Made by a program: the position numbers and the translations under genes. DNA of 64,000 nt, from the NCBI GenBank assembly GCA_022592435.1, contig JABYQS010000004.1, positions 1 to 64,000 of the forward strand, given 5' to 3'. Source of the stretch: Cerioporus squamosus (taxonomy: Eukaryota > Basidiomycota > Agaricomycetes > Polyporales > Polyporaceae). A model generated the notes under the pieces. That model saw only the letters and a list, made by a program, of their open reading frames with translations, was not told where the DNA came from and searched no databases. Each line of letters opens with the position of its first letter. The stretch's first letter is position 1. Of this stretch, positions 34,154 through 46,327 are shown piece after piece.

Positions 34154-34406
34154 ACACCCTTCACATCCCTCTCCCCCTCTCCTCCACTCTTCGCTCACTG
34201 TTGCCGATTGCTCCGGGACTTGCACTCCCTGCCACTCTCCTCCTTGTACGCTGCTGCGCGTTCGCACCCCTCTACTACATTCACGACGTCTCTCTGGTGT
34301 GGGATATTGGACGATTGCTATTCGATTCGTGTATCATCAGCACAGAATATGCGCGCGTCACGCATACAGCTTCCTCTTGACCGTCTGTAATTTGTCCCTG
34401 ATTTAT

Positions 34407-35842
34407 TCACTTTGTACCTTTCGCTGCTAGACGATCACGTAGCACTTGTAGTCTGCGATGCGGTGAATCGCCATTCCAAACTTCTGAGACATCTCCGTTC
34501 TCGTTGGAAACCTGAGAAAGACGCGGTAAGCCCTCCTGCTCGATCGTGTACGAGGCTGAGACCGTCGCAAATAGGGTTGCTAAGGAGTCTACGCGTTAGT
34601 CAACGCGCATCGCGGCAGCCGTCTGGACACCATACCTTCCCGCACATCTCCGTCACTCAGCACGAGTCCCGCACCTAGTCCGCCTAGGAAGCTGTTGCCT
34701 GCGCCTGCGGTTACGTTAGCGGGACTCCGTAGCGGGACTCTGCGCAGCTTCTACCTGTCACATCAACAACCTTGCTGGCATCGTCCTCGCCGTTCCAGAA
34801 GGCATCCACCCATGTGCACGGGCTACCTCTAAGGCCAATGCAGGCCCCCATAGCGCCGCTGCGGATGACTACGGCGCCGTCGTCCTTGGGTCCAACGCCC
34901 ATGTCGAGCAAAGCGGAGCACGCGGCCTCTATCGACTGCTTCGTGGTGTTTATTGGCATGGATAACAGGCTTAGTGCCTCTTCCGCGTTCGGACTGCAGC
35001 CTCGTTAGCGCACTGAGGAACTATCGCATGCACCGAACTCTGACCTAAGGACTGATATGTCTGGAAGCACCGCTTGGAGGGCAGGGAGTTCCTCGGGCAC
35101 ACAGCGATCCTTGCTTCTCTTCGTTTTAGCAACACATATGAACGGCAAGCAGATGGGCGACGTACGGGTATCGGCTCGTACACCGTGATTGGGTTCCAAG
35201 TCTCGATTTGCTTCACTTCTGACATGATCGCACCCGCGCGTGTTGGGGAGCATATGAAGTGTAGAACCCTTGGATGCGACAGCTTGGTTTCCATTAGGTC
35301 GCGAGGCGTTATGCGCAGTCTAGGAGTGAGATATTCGAATCTGATGCATAGCTATCAGTCACACGGAAGACGGCCCCGGTATAACGTGATACGGACCCTC
35401 TGTGTTCTCCTCTGTATATGTTCACTGCCCTTGTAGTCTCTCTACTTGGGTGATCCCGGAAGTGCCACATGTCTGCGCCGTATGCGTTCAAGGGGTCCTG
35501 GACTTGTACGGGGAAGTCATGGCCTCTGTCGATTATCATGCCTACTTGGGACGGAGGTAGCCTGAACGTGAACTCAGTCACTATGTTCGAGATGCATGGC
35601 CGCGCCGCACTCACCATATCCGTGCGCCGATGGATGCGTACGTGCCACCTCCTCCAATCTGTACACGCAGTGTCCTGAGCTTTCGGACTGTGGTGAATCT
35701 ACGCCATCAAGCTGCTCACCTGCGGCGGCAGCGTCTTCCCCGTTGGCTTGCCGTTCTCATCCGCGAATGAGAACTCATCTATGATGAACATCCCGAGGGA
35801 TACGAAAGCTCTATGCTTGCTGTTAGCATCATCGGATGCCAT
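34407..35842 (-). CDS. PfkB-family carbohydrate kinase, MAK32-like
   Basis: The N-terminus MASDDANSKHRAFVSLGMFI continues IIDEFSF...KTLPPQ, the MAK32-type start. The middle has GMIIDRGHDFP, RVLHFICSPTRA and WNPITVYEPIP. The C-terminal nucleotide/anion-hole segment reads VVDVTAGAGNSFLGGLGAGL-like (final exons), where PfkB kinases normally have GAGD; here Asn occupies the catalytic-base position. It ends ATVSASYTIEQEGLPR...LAAKGTK. Several short introns were followed, but not all internal junctions were resolved. Yeast Mak32 is needed for L-A virus maintenance with unknown biochemistry; no substrate can be assigned. Confidence 0.82.
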
Positions 35843-36083
35843 GTTCGTGTCTACGGGGTGGTGGGGGGGTTATAGAGAGGCTAAGTGAGATAAGATAAAG
35901 TCTAAGATGACTATGAGATCACGGCTCGATCACAATGACGATCTTACTTCGATCTAGCTACCACGTTCGCGGCCTCAGGCGGAACAGCATACACCTCGAC
36001 TTGCATCACAATTGGAACACACCAGGAGTCACGTATAGAACGCACCGCTCTCCTCAGAACTCGCGTACCTTGCTCCTGACATC

Positions 36084-37130
36084 ATGGAGGTTTGGGCGGT
36101 GACCCTGGATGCAGCTACATTGGGTGATCTCGATGAGGTAGGGAGATGTATAGATGTCAACATAGCCGGGCTGAACAAAGCGCAGCTATATGCAAGAGCT
36201 TTGCTTGCCCTGGATGATGAGTCAAAAACGCAGGTGCAGAAGTACTACCATCGCATCGACAGAGTCCGTGAGTTCTCGCTGTCTTTGCGCCTACCATAGC
36301 GTATGTTGACTCCACTATGAGACAGGCGGACTCATCGGACGGTTGTTACCTCGGCTACTGTTGAAGTACAGAGGGATTCCCGCCAATGCCATGATCTTTG
36401 GGAGGACTCAGGCGGGCAAGCCCTACATCGCAAGTCATGTAGTCTCCAGAGAGATACTACTATTGACCCGCGTTCGCAGACAACCCCAGTCTCGCCGCCT
36501 ATTGGATACAACATAACTCATGACAATGAGGTAGTTGCAATGGCGTTCAGCACCGGACCAGACCTTCATCCAGATCCTCCGGCCTATCGGATAGGTGTCG
36601 ATGTGATGCTCCTCCAGTTGCCCAAACGGGACACATTCCCCGGGTTCGTTGAAATATTCACAGAACAGGTAGAGTGTAACCGTTCTGACCGTAGCTGCTG
36701 CTAACTACGAGTGCACAAGCTGACCAATCTGGAGCGGAGCATCCTCCTCCCCCCTCCTCCCGCTTCTCCGCTGTCGAAGGAAGAGCAACTGCGTCGTTTC
36801 TACCTCATATGGACACTCAAGGAGGCATACACCAAGGCGTTGGGTCTCGGGATGGGCTTCGACTTCAGCCGCATCGAGTACGACGTACCAAACGACGTGG
36901 TGCGGATTGACGGCGTAGTCCCGCGTGGGTGGGAATTCACGCGATTTGAGCTGCAGGCTGAGGTGAAGGAGGGGCACTTGGAGGACTACGTCGGTGTTGT
37001 TGCCAGGTTTGTTGGCGACAGTGCAGCTGAGTCTGAGAAGGTTAAAGTAGCTCCTTCTGCGCCACCGTGGCTAAAAGTATATAATGCCACGCAATTCTTA
37101 GTCACGGCGATCAAAGAGCTTGTGTCTTGA
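36084..37130 (+). CDS. lys5: Sfp/LYS5-type 4'-phosphopantetheinyl transferase
   Basis: Cytosolic enzyme that activates carrier domains such as alpha-aminoadipate reductase (lysine synthesis), polyketide and non-ribosomal peptide synthases. Motifs: YNITHDNEVVAMAFS, YRIGVDVM (Mg-binding GxD) and FYLIWTLKEAYTKALGLG (WxxKEAxxK). Exons 36084-36267, 36326-36429, 36480-36668 and 36720-37130. The second intron (36430-36479) has a GC donor (ATC|GCAAGT); removing it gives GKPYITTPVSPPIGYNITHD. It is a different family from the AcpS-type enzyme at 21.7 kb and complementary to it. Confidence 0.93.
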
Positions 37131-37316
37131 ATCAATGAATGCTATTATCCACCCATGAGCTGCATGTCTTATGTAGGACGACTCGCGGCACAGAGTAACC
37201 CTGCAGCTGCCACTAGTAACTAGTGGAGGCCAGACGCGCGAACTAGGACACCTTCCTGATATGGGGGCGCACAGATCACATGTGATGGGGTGCGCTTGCC
37301 GCGAGCTGCGAGGACG

Positions 37317-39353
37317 ATGAGCGGGCTAAGGCTGCTTAGCACCATCTCCCAGCCGCAATCTCTCTCCTCATCTCCTCTTCCGCTATCTCCAGCACCTCAC
37401 TCTCCTTCTCGCTCGCCATCCATGCCCCGCGTACGCTCATTGCGGACTCAGGCTCTCTCACCCAAGCGCGACATGTCGCCAGGACCCCGGGCCTCGTCGC
37501 CGACATTTACGGAGACTACGAACGCGTCCGTGCTCAACTTCGGCCCAGACGGCCCCGAGAAGATTATCACCCGCGCGAACCTCAAGGCCAGCTTGCAATC
37601 ATATGAAGAAGTAAGAGCGGCGTTGCCGTCCCCCTGCATGACTCTGAGCTAAGCTGAGCCTATCGCCCAGCTACTAAACCGATGTGCAACATACCGCGCG
37701 GCCTTGTTGACTATGTCGAGAGCGACGGCAGGCTTTGCGGATGCGATGGAGGCTTGCTCGAGGTATGTGCTGTAGCCGTTCTCACGCACACTGAAGCTCA
37801 TCTAGCGAAGTCTCAAGGGCCCTAACTACGAGTCGGGAACCAGGATGCAAGCAGCTGCCGGCTTGCACCATCTCATGAGCAACCATTTCCATGTCATGGT
37901 AAGTCCAATGAGCATTGCGGGGAGGGTCGTGTGTCGACCTGCGGTCACAGGCCGAGACTCTGGACAAGCAATTCGAGAAGCCCTTGCGCCAACACCTGGA
38001 GAACTACCGCACCGTAGTTACGGTAAGACAATCTCCTGGTGGCATCTGAAGCTTCCTCAAGTGCTCGACCCCTTAGGAACGATCCAATGCGTATGAGAAA
38101 GCGCTACGAGAGAAGAGCAACATAATACGCCAGACTGAGATGGGGAATATGAAGCAGAAGGGCAGAAGTGTGTCCACCAGTCTAGTTCTCTTGGCATTCT
38201 CTCATCTCCGGCGCAGACTTGCAGACCTTCCGAGAAGCATTGGCGGTATTGCAACAACAGGTCGACGAACTCGATGAGCTCAAGGCACACCATTACCAAG
38301 AAATTGTCGAACATGAAGAGGAGGTGTGGGACTTCGTGCAAGGAAAGGTCTGCCTCGTCGTCCGCTCGACCATGGATGTGTTCGACCGTCTTACATCCAA
38401 AGCGTATGTCATCCATCTCTTGCTGGTATTGGCACCTCTCAGATATCCATCCAATCTTCAGTTCCGACCCAGTAATAGAACCCATGCTCCAAACCGTCCC
38501 CGACCCCTTCGACTCATACGGTCCTCCACCTGCCGAGGACCAGATCTTCACCATTCTCCCTCCCCTTTCCGTGATCGCAAACGCTCCTTCATCCTCACCG
38601 AGCCCACTCACAGCCTCAACGCCAGAACTCGAGAGCAGTGACGGACTGCCCTCAGGCAAGAACTCGTGGTCCAGTGCCGGTGGATTCTTCCCCGACACTG
38701 CCGCAGCATGGGCAGACGTACCTTCGAGTCCCCCGGGCGGTTCGGCACCCGGATCAGGCGCTACATCTCCTGCACGGTCGATCTCGCCCCCGAGCATGCC
38801 CAAGGTGTCTTCGGCTCAGGCCAGTATCAACAGACGGCACTCACATCCCGTCTCGTCATCGTCATTCTCCCATCACGCGCGCAAGTCCGAGTCCAAGCTG
38901 CGTAGCGTCCTTTCCGTGTTGGACGAGGCTCCGCATTCACGCCCGAACGGCGAGACAGAGGACGCGCACACGAGGAGCATGTCCGCGGATTCGGGCGTGA
39001 GCGTGTCGTCTTCTGCGAATACCAATGGGAAGGCTCCAGACCTAGGCGAGGTGGATGCGGGTGTGTGGGCGAGCTCTAAGCCCAACTTGTCCGACCTCGA
39101 TATTCCCGCAGGGATGGGCAGAGGGGAGGACGACACGACTCCGCGGAACACACTTCGGCGAGCAGGACTTCGCCCCCCATACCCTCTTTCGAGGGCTCAC
39201 CGTACGCCGAGCGGAGTCGCAGCCCACAGTCTGACGATACAGCTATACCATCAACGCCTGTCGCTTCGTAGTACACTCCTACGGCCTCGCTCGCGATACC
39301 TGGCTTCTACATCCCCGACCTTCTCCCATTTTTTGCGTCACTTGTGGCCCTGA
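37317..39353 (+). CDS. IVY1-like BAR-domain phospholipid-binding protein
   Basis: The N-terminus is Ser/Pro-rich (SPLPLSPAPHSPSRSPSMPR). A helical BAR/I-BAR body follows, with LKASLQSYEELLNRCATYRA, RATAGFADAMEACSSLKGPN, GLHHLMSNHFHVMAETLDKQ, FEKPLRQHLENYRTVVTERS and LQQQVDELDELKAHHYQEIV, corresponding to yeast Ivy1, a Ypt7/Vps33 and PI3P partner at the vacuole. The C-terminal half is a long Ser/Pro-rich tail. Introns include 37611-37670, with others after ACS, HVM and VVT. Near 39155 the frame may slip by one base; the +1 frame reads RTSPPIPSFEGSPYAERSRS, resembling the preceding tail, so the true end may lie near 39270. Confidence 0.8.
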
Positions 39354-39563
39354 TAGGCTTGTTCTGCTCCGGCGGACATGTTGGGCTACGCGCTGGACTA
39401 CTTTCGTCACACATGCACCTTCGATATTACCGCTTTCCGCTTGTACACCTGTATATATGCGCGCTATAATCCACTTCTGTGTAGTGTAAACCGTATGAGC
39501 GTGAGCAGGGATAGAACAATTATTGTGTGTTATCGTAAGATTGTGAGTAAACTTTCTGCCCTA

Positions 39564-42066
39564 TCACAGCGGCCGAAGCGCGTATTGCGCCAGGACCTCC
39601 GGGGAGGACGGGGAAGGACTCTTGAAGAGAAGGTCGCGCCCGAACTGAGTTTTTGGGAATGCAATGACGTCCCTGATCGAGGAGCTCTTGCAGAGGATTG
39701 CCATCAGACGGTCGAAGCCTGCCAGCGAATCAGTGATATACCGGGCGGCGACGGGCGAGACGGACGTACCGAACGCGAAGCCCCCATGTGGTGCTGCACC
39801 AAAGCGGAGTGCCTGGAGCAGGTGGTTGAAGGAAGCCTTTTCTTTCTCGTCGAGCTGATAACGTGAACGAGCAGTCAATGATGCTGACCATCATACTTCA
39901 CAAGTGGTCACATACCTGTAGGACCTGAGAGAAGATGTACTCCTGCATGGCAGCATCGTGTACTCTGACGGAGCCGCCACCAATCTCCTGTCCGTTCAGA
40001 ACAAGATCATAGTGTTGTCCACGAACCTGTTGTGGGGGCTGAGATGAGACCGTGTTAGGCCCATGTATGACCTCTGGACCTACCTCCTCAATTTGCCCAG
40101 AGTACAGCCTCTCGATATCTTCCCGCATGGGTGCAGTGAACGGATGATGCGAGCTGCTCCAGCGCCCATGGGCGAGGAAGTCCTTGTCGGCGTCCGCGTG
40201 GGTGAAGAGGGGAAACTCGGTTACCCAGAGGAACTTGGGGTCGTTGCTGACTTCAACGGTATTTGGATGGTCCTGGTTGACCCGGTTCACGAGCCATGAG
40301 CGCAGGACGCCGAGGTTGGTGGAGCCACCCTGTGAATACATGATCAGTATGCTCCCTCACGATAACCTCAAGGGCATCGCGCGTACCTCAGGCCGGGCTT
40401 TGCGTTTGGCCAGGAAGAGGTGCCCGCCTTGCTCCAACTTCAACTGCTTCGTCAGGCCAAAGTCCCTCAATTCGGGTAGGTCGGGCACATCCGAGCCTAG
40501 CGTGGACCTGATTATACTGCTCTCTTGCAACAGCCACAAATCAGGGTTGGGGGACGAGGGCTTGGACGGCACGCCGATCCGCTCGACGCCTTCGGGCATG
40601 AACGCAGATGGATCATCGAGAGGAAACTCCGGAACCAGGGCTTCGAGGATTTGTCCCTGAGCTTCGAATGCTGCGCGCAATGTCGGAGGCAGCATATCCG
40701 TGACGTTCTTGATCTACTCCAGCTCAGTACGCGCCCACTCACTGAACACGTATGCACTCACCTCCATACCATACCTCAAGTCAGGCTTATCTGAACCATA
40801 CCTACTCATCGCCTCGTCATATGTCATCACTCTGAACCTATCCTCGAGTTCTCTGCCCTCGAATTTCCGCCAGACTTTGCGAACAATGGTCTCGACTATG
40901 TCCCGGACCTCGTGGCCGCCGATCCGCCATGGGTCCTCGGGGGCCGCAAGGTCGTTCCCCCAACTGACCCAAGCCATTTCAAGATCAAGTTGGGTAAACT
41001 CGGGTTGCCGATCTGACCGTCCGTCTTCGTCGCGGAAGCAGCGCGCGATTTGGTAGTAGCGGTCGACAGCTCCAGAGGCGACCAATAGCTGCTTAGGCTG
41101 TTGGGGAGACTGAGACAGTGCGTAGAACATCGGTTGAACGGGTTCTCCTGTCCTGGGCCGACGGGCGCGGACAGGGACGAGGTACTCGCGCGCCCCCTCT
41201 GGGCTCGAGTTGAGTAGCATCGGTGTCTCGACCTCAGTAAAACCTGTCGTCGCGTATTCAGTCGAACACAGTCGAGGATGCAAATGCATAACTCGCCTTC
41301 GTCATGTAAAGTCGACCGAACGAGGAATGCCACGTCGCTGCGCTTCTTCAGGTTCTCCATAAGCTCTGACCGACGGAGATCGAGGTAACGGTAGTTCAAC
41401 CTCAACTCTTCATTAGCCTGCCATGGATTCAGCAATGTGACCTTCCTAAGAAAAGGAAATTCCTACAAGAGAGGGCGTACCAGGTTAAGGTTGTCTTCGG
41501 GATCGTAGGGCAAGTTGCGGTCTGCGGGGTTCAAGAGGGCGAATGACTTTACAGCAACTTCTATGTGACCGGCAGGAACCTAACGCATCGCGCATGGCTT
41601 TGTAAAGTGACGTGTGGAGTGTCATTTGGGAACACGTACGTCGCGGCGTTGGCCCTTAGGTCGGACTCGGACGGTTCCTTCTACCAGTATGGTAGATCCA
41701 TTCGGTATCTTGCGCATAGCAGATAGCACTTCTTCGCCACATGTGCGTACATCCGCAATGAGCTGCGTAGCGCCATATGAATCGCGGAGTTGGAAGAACG
41801 AGAACCTCTTGCTCATCTGCCTGCAGGGTGCGTGAGGAAGGTGAGTGCAACCCGGCAAATTTCGTGATGAGGAGCACGTACCCTCTCGAGGAGAACCACC
41901 CGGTGAGTACAACATGTTCCTCCGCATTCTCGGGTGCCAAAGCGCCACATGTGTGCGTGCGTCTTGGTAACGGGACTGCTCAGAGACATGAAGATGCTGA
42001 GGTGGCACCAGGGTATCAGGACATACCTGTGCTCCCAGCGTGCTTTACGCTTGACTCAGAATTCAT
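39564..42066 (-). CDS. msd1: mitochondrial aspartyl-tRNA synthetase (bacterial-type AspRS)
   Basis: Class II synthetase charging mitochondrial tRNA-Asp. The OB-fold anticodon domain begins [20 protein letters not shown] with [20 protein letters not shown]. Motif 2 region: [20 protein letters not shown]. The C-terminal catalytic part has [44 protein letters not shown] and motif 3 [20 protein letters not shown]. Ends LAQYALRPL. The first exon encodes [13 protein letters not shown] and splices into the OB domain. Many short introns. The bacterial-type insertion and motif order separate it from the cytosolic enzyme. Confidence 0.94.
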
Positions 42067-42983
42067 TGCCCTCGCCGAGGCATGCAATCCCGCAATTTGA
42101 CACGGAATCTTTGGAGGAACAACTTTCGGCTGGGACAACACAACGCGAGCACCGACCCGACGTGCAAAGAGACAGCGCGCAGATGTGAGCATGTTGAGCG
42201 GCCAAAATATGAAGTCGCACGATCTCGGGGCCCATGGAGTGGTCGGGTGGACCGAAGAGTGCAGGGAAGTACGAGTAGATGAGAGTGTAAGTATAATAGT
42301 CCAAGTGACGGTACGGGCGACTCAGTTGCACTAAACGCAGACGCCCGATGGCAAGCCAGATCCAGTGATCGCGAATCGCGATGCGGCCGAGTGTATCCGG
42401 ACGGGCCGTGTTAACGGCAACCATATAGTATGTGCTGCATGCTACCCACCGACCGCCTACCGACGAGGAGGGCGAGGAAACAGTCCACAAGCCGAGATGT
42501 ATACCGAACGCCCAGAACATCCTACATCAGAACCAACATCTGGTCGTTAGTGAGTACTTAATATTTGATACCCATCGTACTGAACCTCCCCGGAGGCAAC
42601 TCCGTGGTGACGCAACTTTAGAAGACTGCCTCTCGAAGTTGCAAGCAAGGCCGATACGGTGGCACACATTTGGGCGGATAGGAGACACAGCGTAGAGGCA
42701 AGGCGAAGTCGCTATAAGCTGAAAGTATTGTCACGTCCAAGGAACTAGTATAGTTCAAGTGAGTAGCTCCCAGCATCAGGCGGTAGATTGATCTGCACAA
42801 CAAATCGACACAATAGAATATCCCGACACAGGAGTACGCAATGTCCTATCAAGTCTCCAAGGACGCGACACGAAACCAACTATAGGCATGCCAGTAGCGC
42901 AGTTCACAAACCTGGGGAACATGGCTGGGGCGCAGACAGTGGGTACAAACTACCGCACGGCCCGCCAGATCCAAAGTCCCCAT
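42067..42983. other. intergenic, no gene recognised
   Basis: Upstream DNA of AspRS and 3' flank of the protease. Only short unsupported open frames. Confidence 0.45.
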
Positions 42984-44555
42984 TCATTTGAGAGTGGCAA
43001 ATCCAACAGCGTTCCTCGAGAGCGAAAACACGCTATACACATTCTTCATGAAACTGTGCCGCAACGGTACGTTGTCAAGCGAAGCCAGGATGCCCATTCG
43101 TTAATGAGACGTACCTGTCTCCGAGCAACCAAACATTATCACCCAGGCCAAGGTCTTGACCAGCAAGCGTCCCGACACATTCACCGGAACCTTGCTCTGT
43201 CTCGCCGAAGTTGAAGCTGTACGAGCATGTCAATCTTCTAAGTCTGACCGTCTCATCAAGAATGGAACCCACTTCTCTGCATTGATGGCCCACGACTTGC
43301 CGCCCCAGTTAAACGCCACCTGTGGTGGAGTCCTGCAGGGGAACGTGTAGAATCCCCCGGCTTGGTCGAACAACTTTGAGTCAGGGATGGCCTTGTAGAA
43401 CGCTTGCACGGCCGCTGGCGGTCCGTACATGATCGAGGTGCCCGAGTCAATGATGGTCTCAAAGCCCGACACGGCGCTCTTGCCGTTGACCTCCGCGCTT
43501 CCGCCGCCAATGATCCAATACCCAACCGTAGAAGAGACGTCGTGATATTCGATTGCACCCTTGTACAGGGACGCGTCTGTGCCCCCGAGATAGAGTTCTG
43601 ACCCATTTGACGCGAGCTTGAATGCGAAGACGTCCTCCTTGACATATTTTTGGGCGCTGGCGGTGACGAAGAATGGATCCTATCAGAAGTGGTCAGATGT
43701 ATCTGTCGGAATGTGGTTGCGCAGGACTGCAACCCACCTGCTTCAGTCTGGAGATGGAAGGGAAGGCGAGTCCGAGCACTCCATCAATGGGGTCCTGAGC
43801 AAAGTTCGGTGACTCGGACGTAACAGGGGCAAAGTACTGTCCCGTCGCCTTAACGCCACCAACAACCACTGTGGAAGACTGTCAACGGATGCGTTATGCG
43901 GGAGTAGATGGCTCCGTTTGCTCACCGGTGTCCGTGTAGATGGGTCCAGTCGCATTGGAGCCATCGGCGTAGCGTATCTCAAATGTCCCGTTCTGCTTCG
44001 CTCCGGTTGACGACGCAGAAGCATGGTACTTGCTCTTCGAGGAGGCGCATTGCGTGCAGGAGGACGATGGAACCCACAAATCTGCTGATCCCGTGTCGAA
44101 GTCGATGAGGAACGTCTCAGGCGGTGTCCCGATCTTGATGTTGCCCGCCCACTCAACGTCGTCATCCTCGTCTGTGAGCGGCTCTTTCTGACGCTTGTCT
44201 AGCTCTTCTCCAGGATCTAGGAGGAGCGGAGGAAGAGAAGCAAAGCCGGGCGGGAAGGTCCCGAAGTTCTGTTGGAAGTTGAGCAGATTCTGACGGTATT
44301 TACTGGTGATACTTCAGTTCTATCTCCGGGATACAATGTTTTGGAGCAAACGCACTTCACAATTTTCGCTGTGTGTTTGACGGCCTTGGAGTAGTCGAAA
44401 GTGCCGTCCTCCTTGGTGAGCGAGCTGCGCTTTGGTAACTGAACACGAACGCCTGCGTCATCCGGGTGTTGAAGTCCAGCGGAGAACGACTGGTGTACGC
44501 AGGCGAGAGCCACGAGAATAGTGAAGTACAACATGGGTGGCAGACCAAGAGGCAT
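42984..44555 (-). CDS. secreted pepsin-like aspartic protease (A1 family)
   Basis: Extracellular endopeptidase of the polyporopepsin-like type. Signal peptide MPLGLPPMLYFTILVALACV, a propeptide rich in Lys/Asp, then the mature lobe with GTPPETFLIDFDTGSADLWV (first catalytic Asp in DTGS), the Cys pair SSSCTQC, and the second catalytic Asp in GFETIIDSGTSIMYG. Ends SFMKNVYSVFSLSRNAVGFA with Thr-Leu-Lys. The last junction (AG|GTACGT ... CACAG) was followed in frame. Both DTG/DSG motifs and the flap region are present, so it should be active. The start could be the Met at 44532-44534 instead. Confidence 0.92.
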
Positions 44556-45123
44556 GGGTGGAATGGGTTGAAATGGGTAGCGAACCATGTCCACCATTGC
44601 ACATCTTATATCGAAAGGCAAAGGATGTCGTGGGGCTTCCATGCAGCACAGAGCGCAGATAGAAAGATGTGAAGGCGACCGATCACATGGCGCCTGCCTA
44701 CTTCCACCGAGCGACGCATGCAAAGGGCTGCGCCGCTCTGAACGCGGAGTTCTCCGTCGGTCATGAACGATCATATCTGAGGAAGAACCTGTAACCAATG
44801 CGCACCATCGTGTCATGAGCGAGACAGCATTCTTGGAGTCGCTTCATCAATCCTGGAATTTGTAGGCCAGAGCCGGGCGCAGCCCATTCCACGAAACCGC
44901 TCGCAACATGATTTTGATGGCTTCAATTACGACGAAGTTTCGGTAGGCCAGGGCGTGATGATCCTTCATCTCTCATGGACGCGGAATGCGAATGCACACA
45001 AGGGATCATTCAGCGTAATGATATGAAAATACGAAGGCGTACCGCCCAAGGCTACAGTCATAGATAGAAAGTACAGAGCAAAGCGGCGACGTGCATGTCC
45101 ATGATGGGTCCGTTTTGTATGGG
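44556..45123. other. intergenic, no gene recognised
   Basis: Promoter of the protease (GATATAAG on the minus strand about 50 bases upstream of its ATG) and 3' flank of PAB2. Confidence 0.45.
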
Positions 45124-46013
45124 CTAAAAGCCCCTGCCACGTCCCCTGCACCTCGGTCAGGATCAGCCTAGAAGTCAGACTGGCAGACTCACCTGCCACG
45201 ACCGCGATAAGGAGCATATCCGTATGAACCTCCTCGGTAGCCCCCTCGGTAACCGCCTCTGTAGCCTCCTCTCCCACGACCACGGTTGAAGCCAGGTATG
45301 TTTGTCCGTTTGGGCGTAACCTACAGCATTTGATGTTAAGCATTTCCGAGGCACGACTGCACACATGCATACCTTCAGGAGACGTCCTTTGAATAACGAG
45401 TTATCCATAGCAAGCGCGGCATCTACGAATTCTGGTTCCGCAAATTCCACGTATGCGTAGCTTCGGGTCGAGAGGCAAACGAGGTTCAATGATGTGATGA
45501 ACTCAATAATGAAGCACACAAACATACCCCTTGGGATGTCCAGTGAACTTGTCGCAGAGGATAGTCACCCGATTTATTGTGCCACACGCCTGGAAGTGTT
45601 GTTGGATCTCTTCGGGTGTGGCCGCGTAGTCCACCTGCCGACGCCAAAGGATGAGTATCTTCGAGTGTGTTGGAGGTATTCCAAACGCACGTTGCCAATG
45701 TATATACTCCTGCTGTCCGCCGCTGCCTTGTCCTCCTCGGTTTCCATAGGCACTTGCTCGCCCCCCTGTGCGCTCTGCTCGGCCTTCTCTGCTGCCGCCT
45801 GGAGCTCTCTGAGTTTGTTTGCCTCTCGCTCCATCTCCTCAACTCTCTGCTTCATGAGCAGGATTTCCTGTCATATTGATCCAACGACCATAACAGCATC
45901 AGGATATATGGGCTTGACGGGTTTTGCGCTCCACGTACGGAATCCTCCTCTTCAGCATTGTCAATGACAGTGTCGGCGGCATTGGTTGTTGTTGTCGACG
46001 TATCTTCAGCCAT
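45124..46013 (-). CDS. pab2: nuclear poly(A)-binding protein 2 (PABPN1/Pab2)
   Basis: Controls poly(A) tail length and nuclear RNA turnover. The acidic N-terminus begins [21 protein letters not shown] coiled coil follows ([20 protein letters not shown]), then one RRM with [30 protein letters not shown] and [20 protein letters not shown], then [15 protein letters not shown] and an Arg/Gly-rich tail ([19 protein letters not shown]) ending RGRGF. The order coiled coil, RRM, RGG tail is that of PABPN1. The last intron (AG|GTGAGT) splits the RG tail. Confidence 0.94.
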
Positions 46014-46327
46014 GGCAAACGAGAGAGTCAAAGTGAGGAAATGAGAGGGAGATTTGGCTGGGACTGCCAGCTGTCGAGAGACTCGAGAACGTCACTAGTG
46101 GGCATACAGCTCTGCCACAAACTTCCGGTTGCTCGCGGTGTGACGTAGTGTGACATCACGTGCACAGCGCGTCTTGTCACACCCAATGCCGCGCTTGTGG
46201 CGTTGCGCGCCTACCACGTAACTATCAGCCTTTGTACGACAGTCAACCATCGCCATGAACCTCGCCATGCTACCTGCCTTGTACCACGACAGTGGCATTG
46301 AGCCACTCACTTACTCCTCCATTTGAC

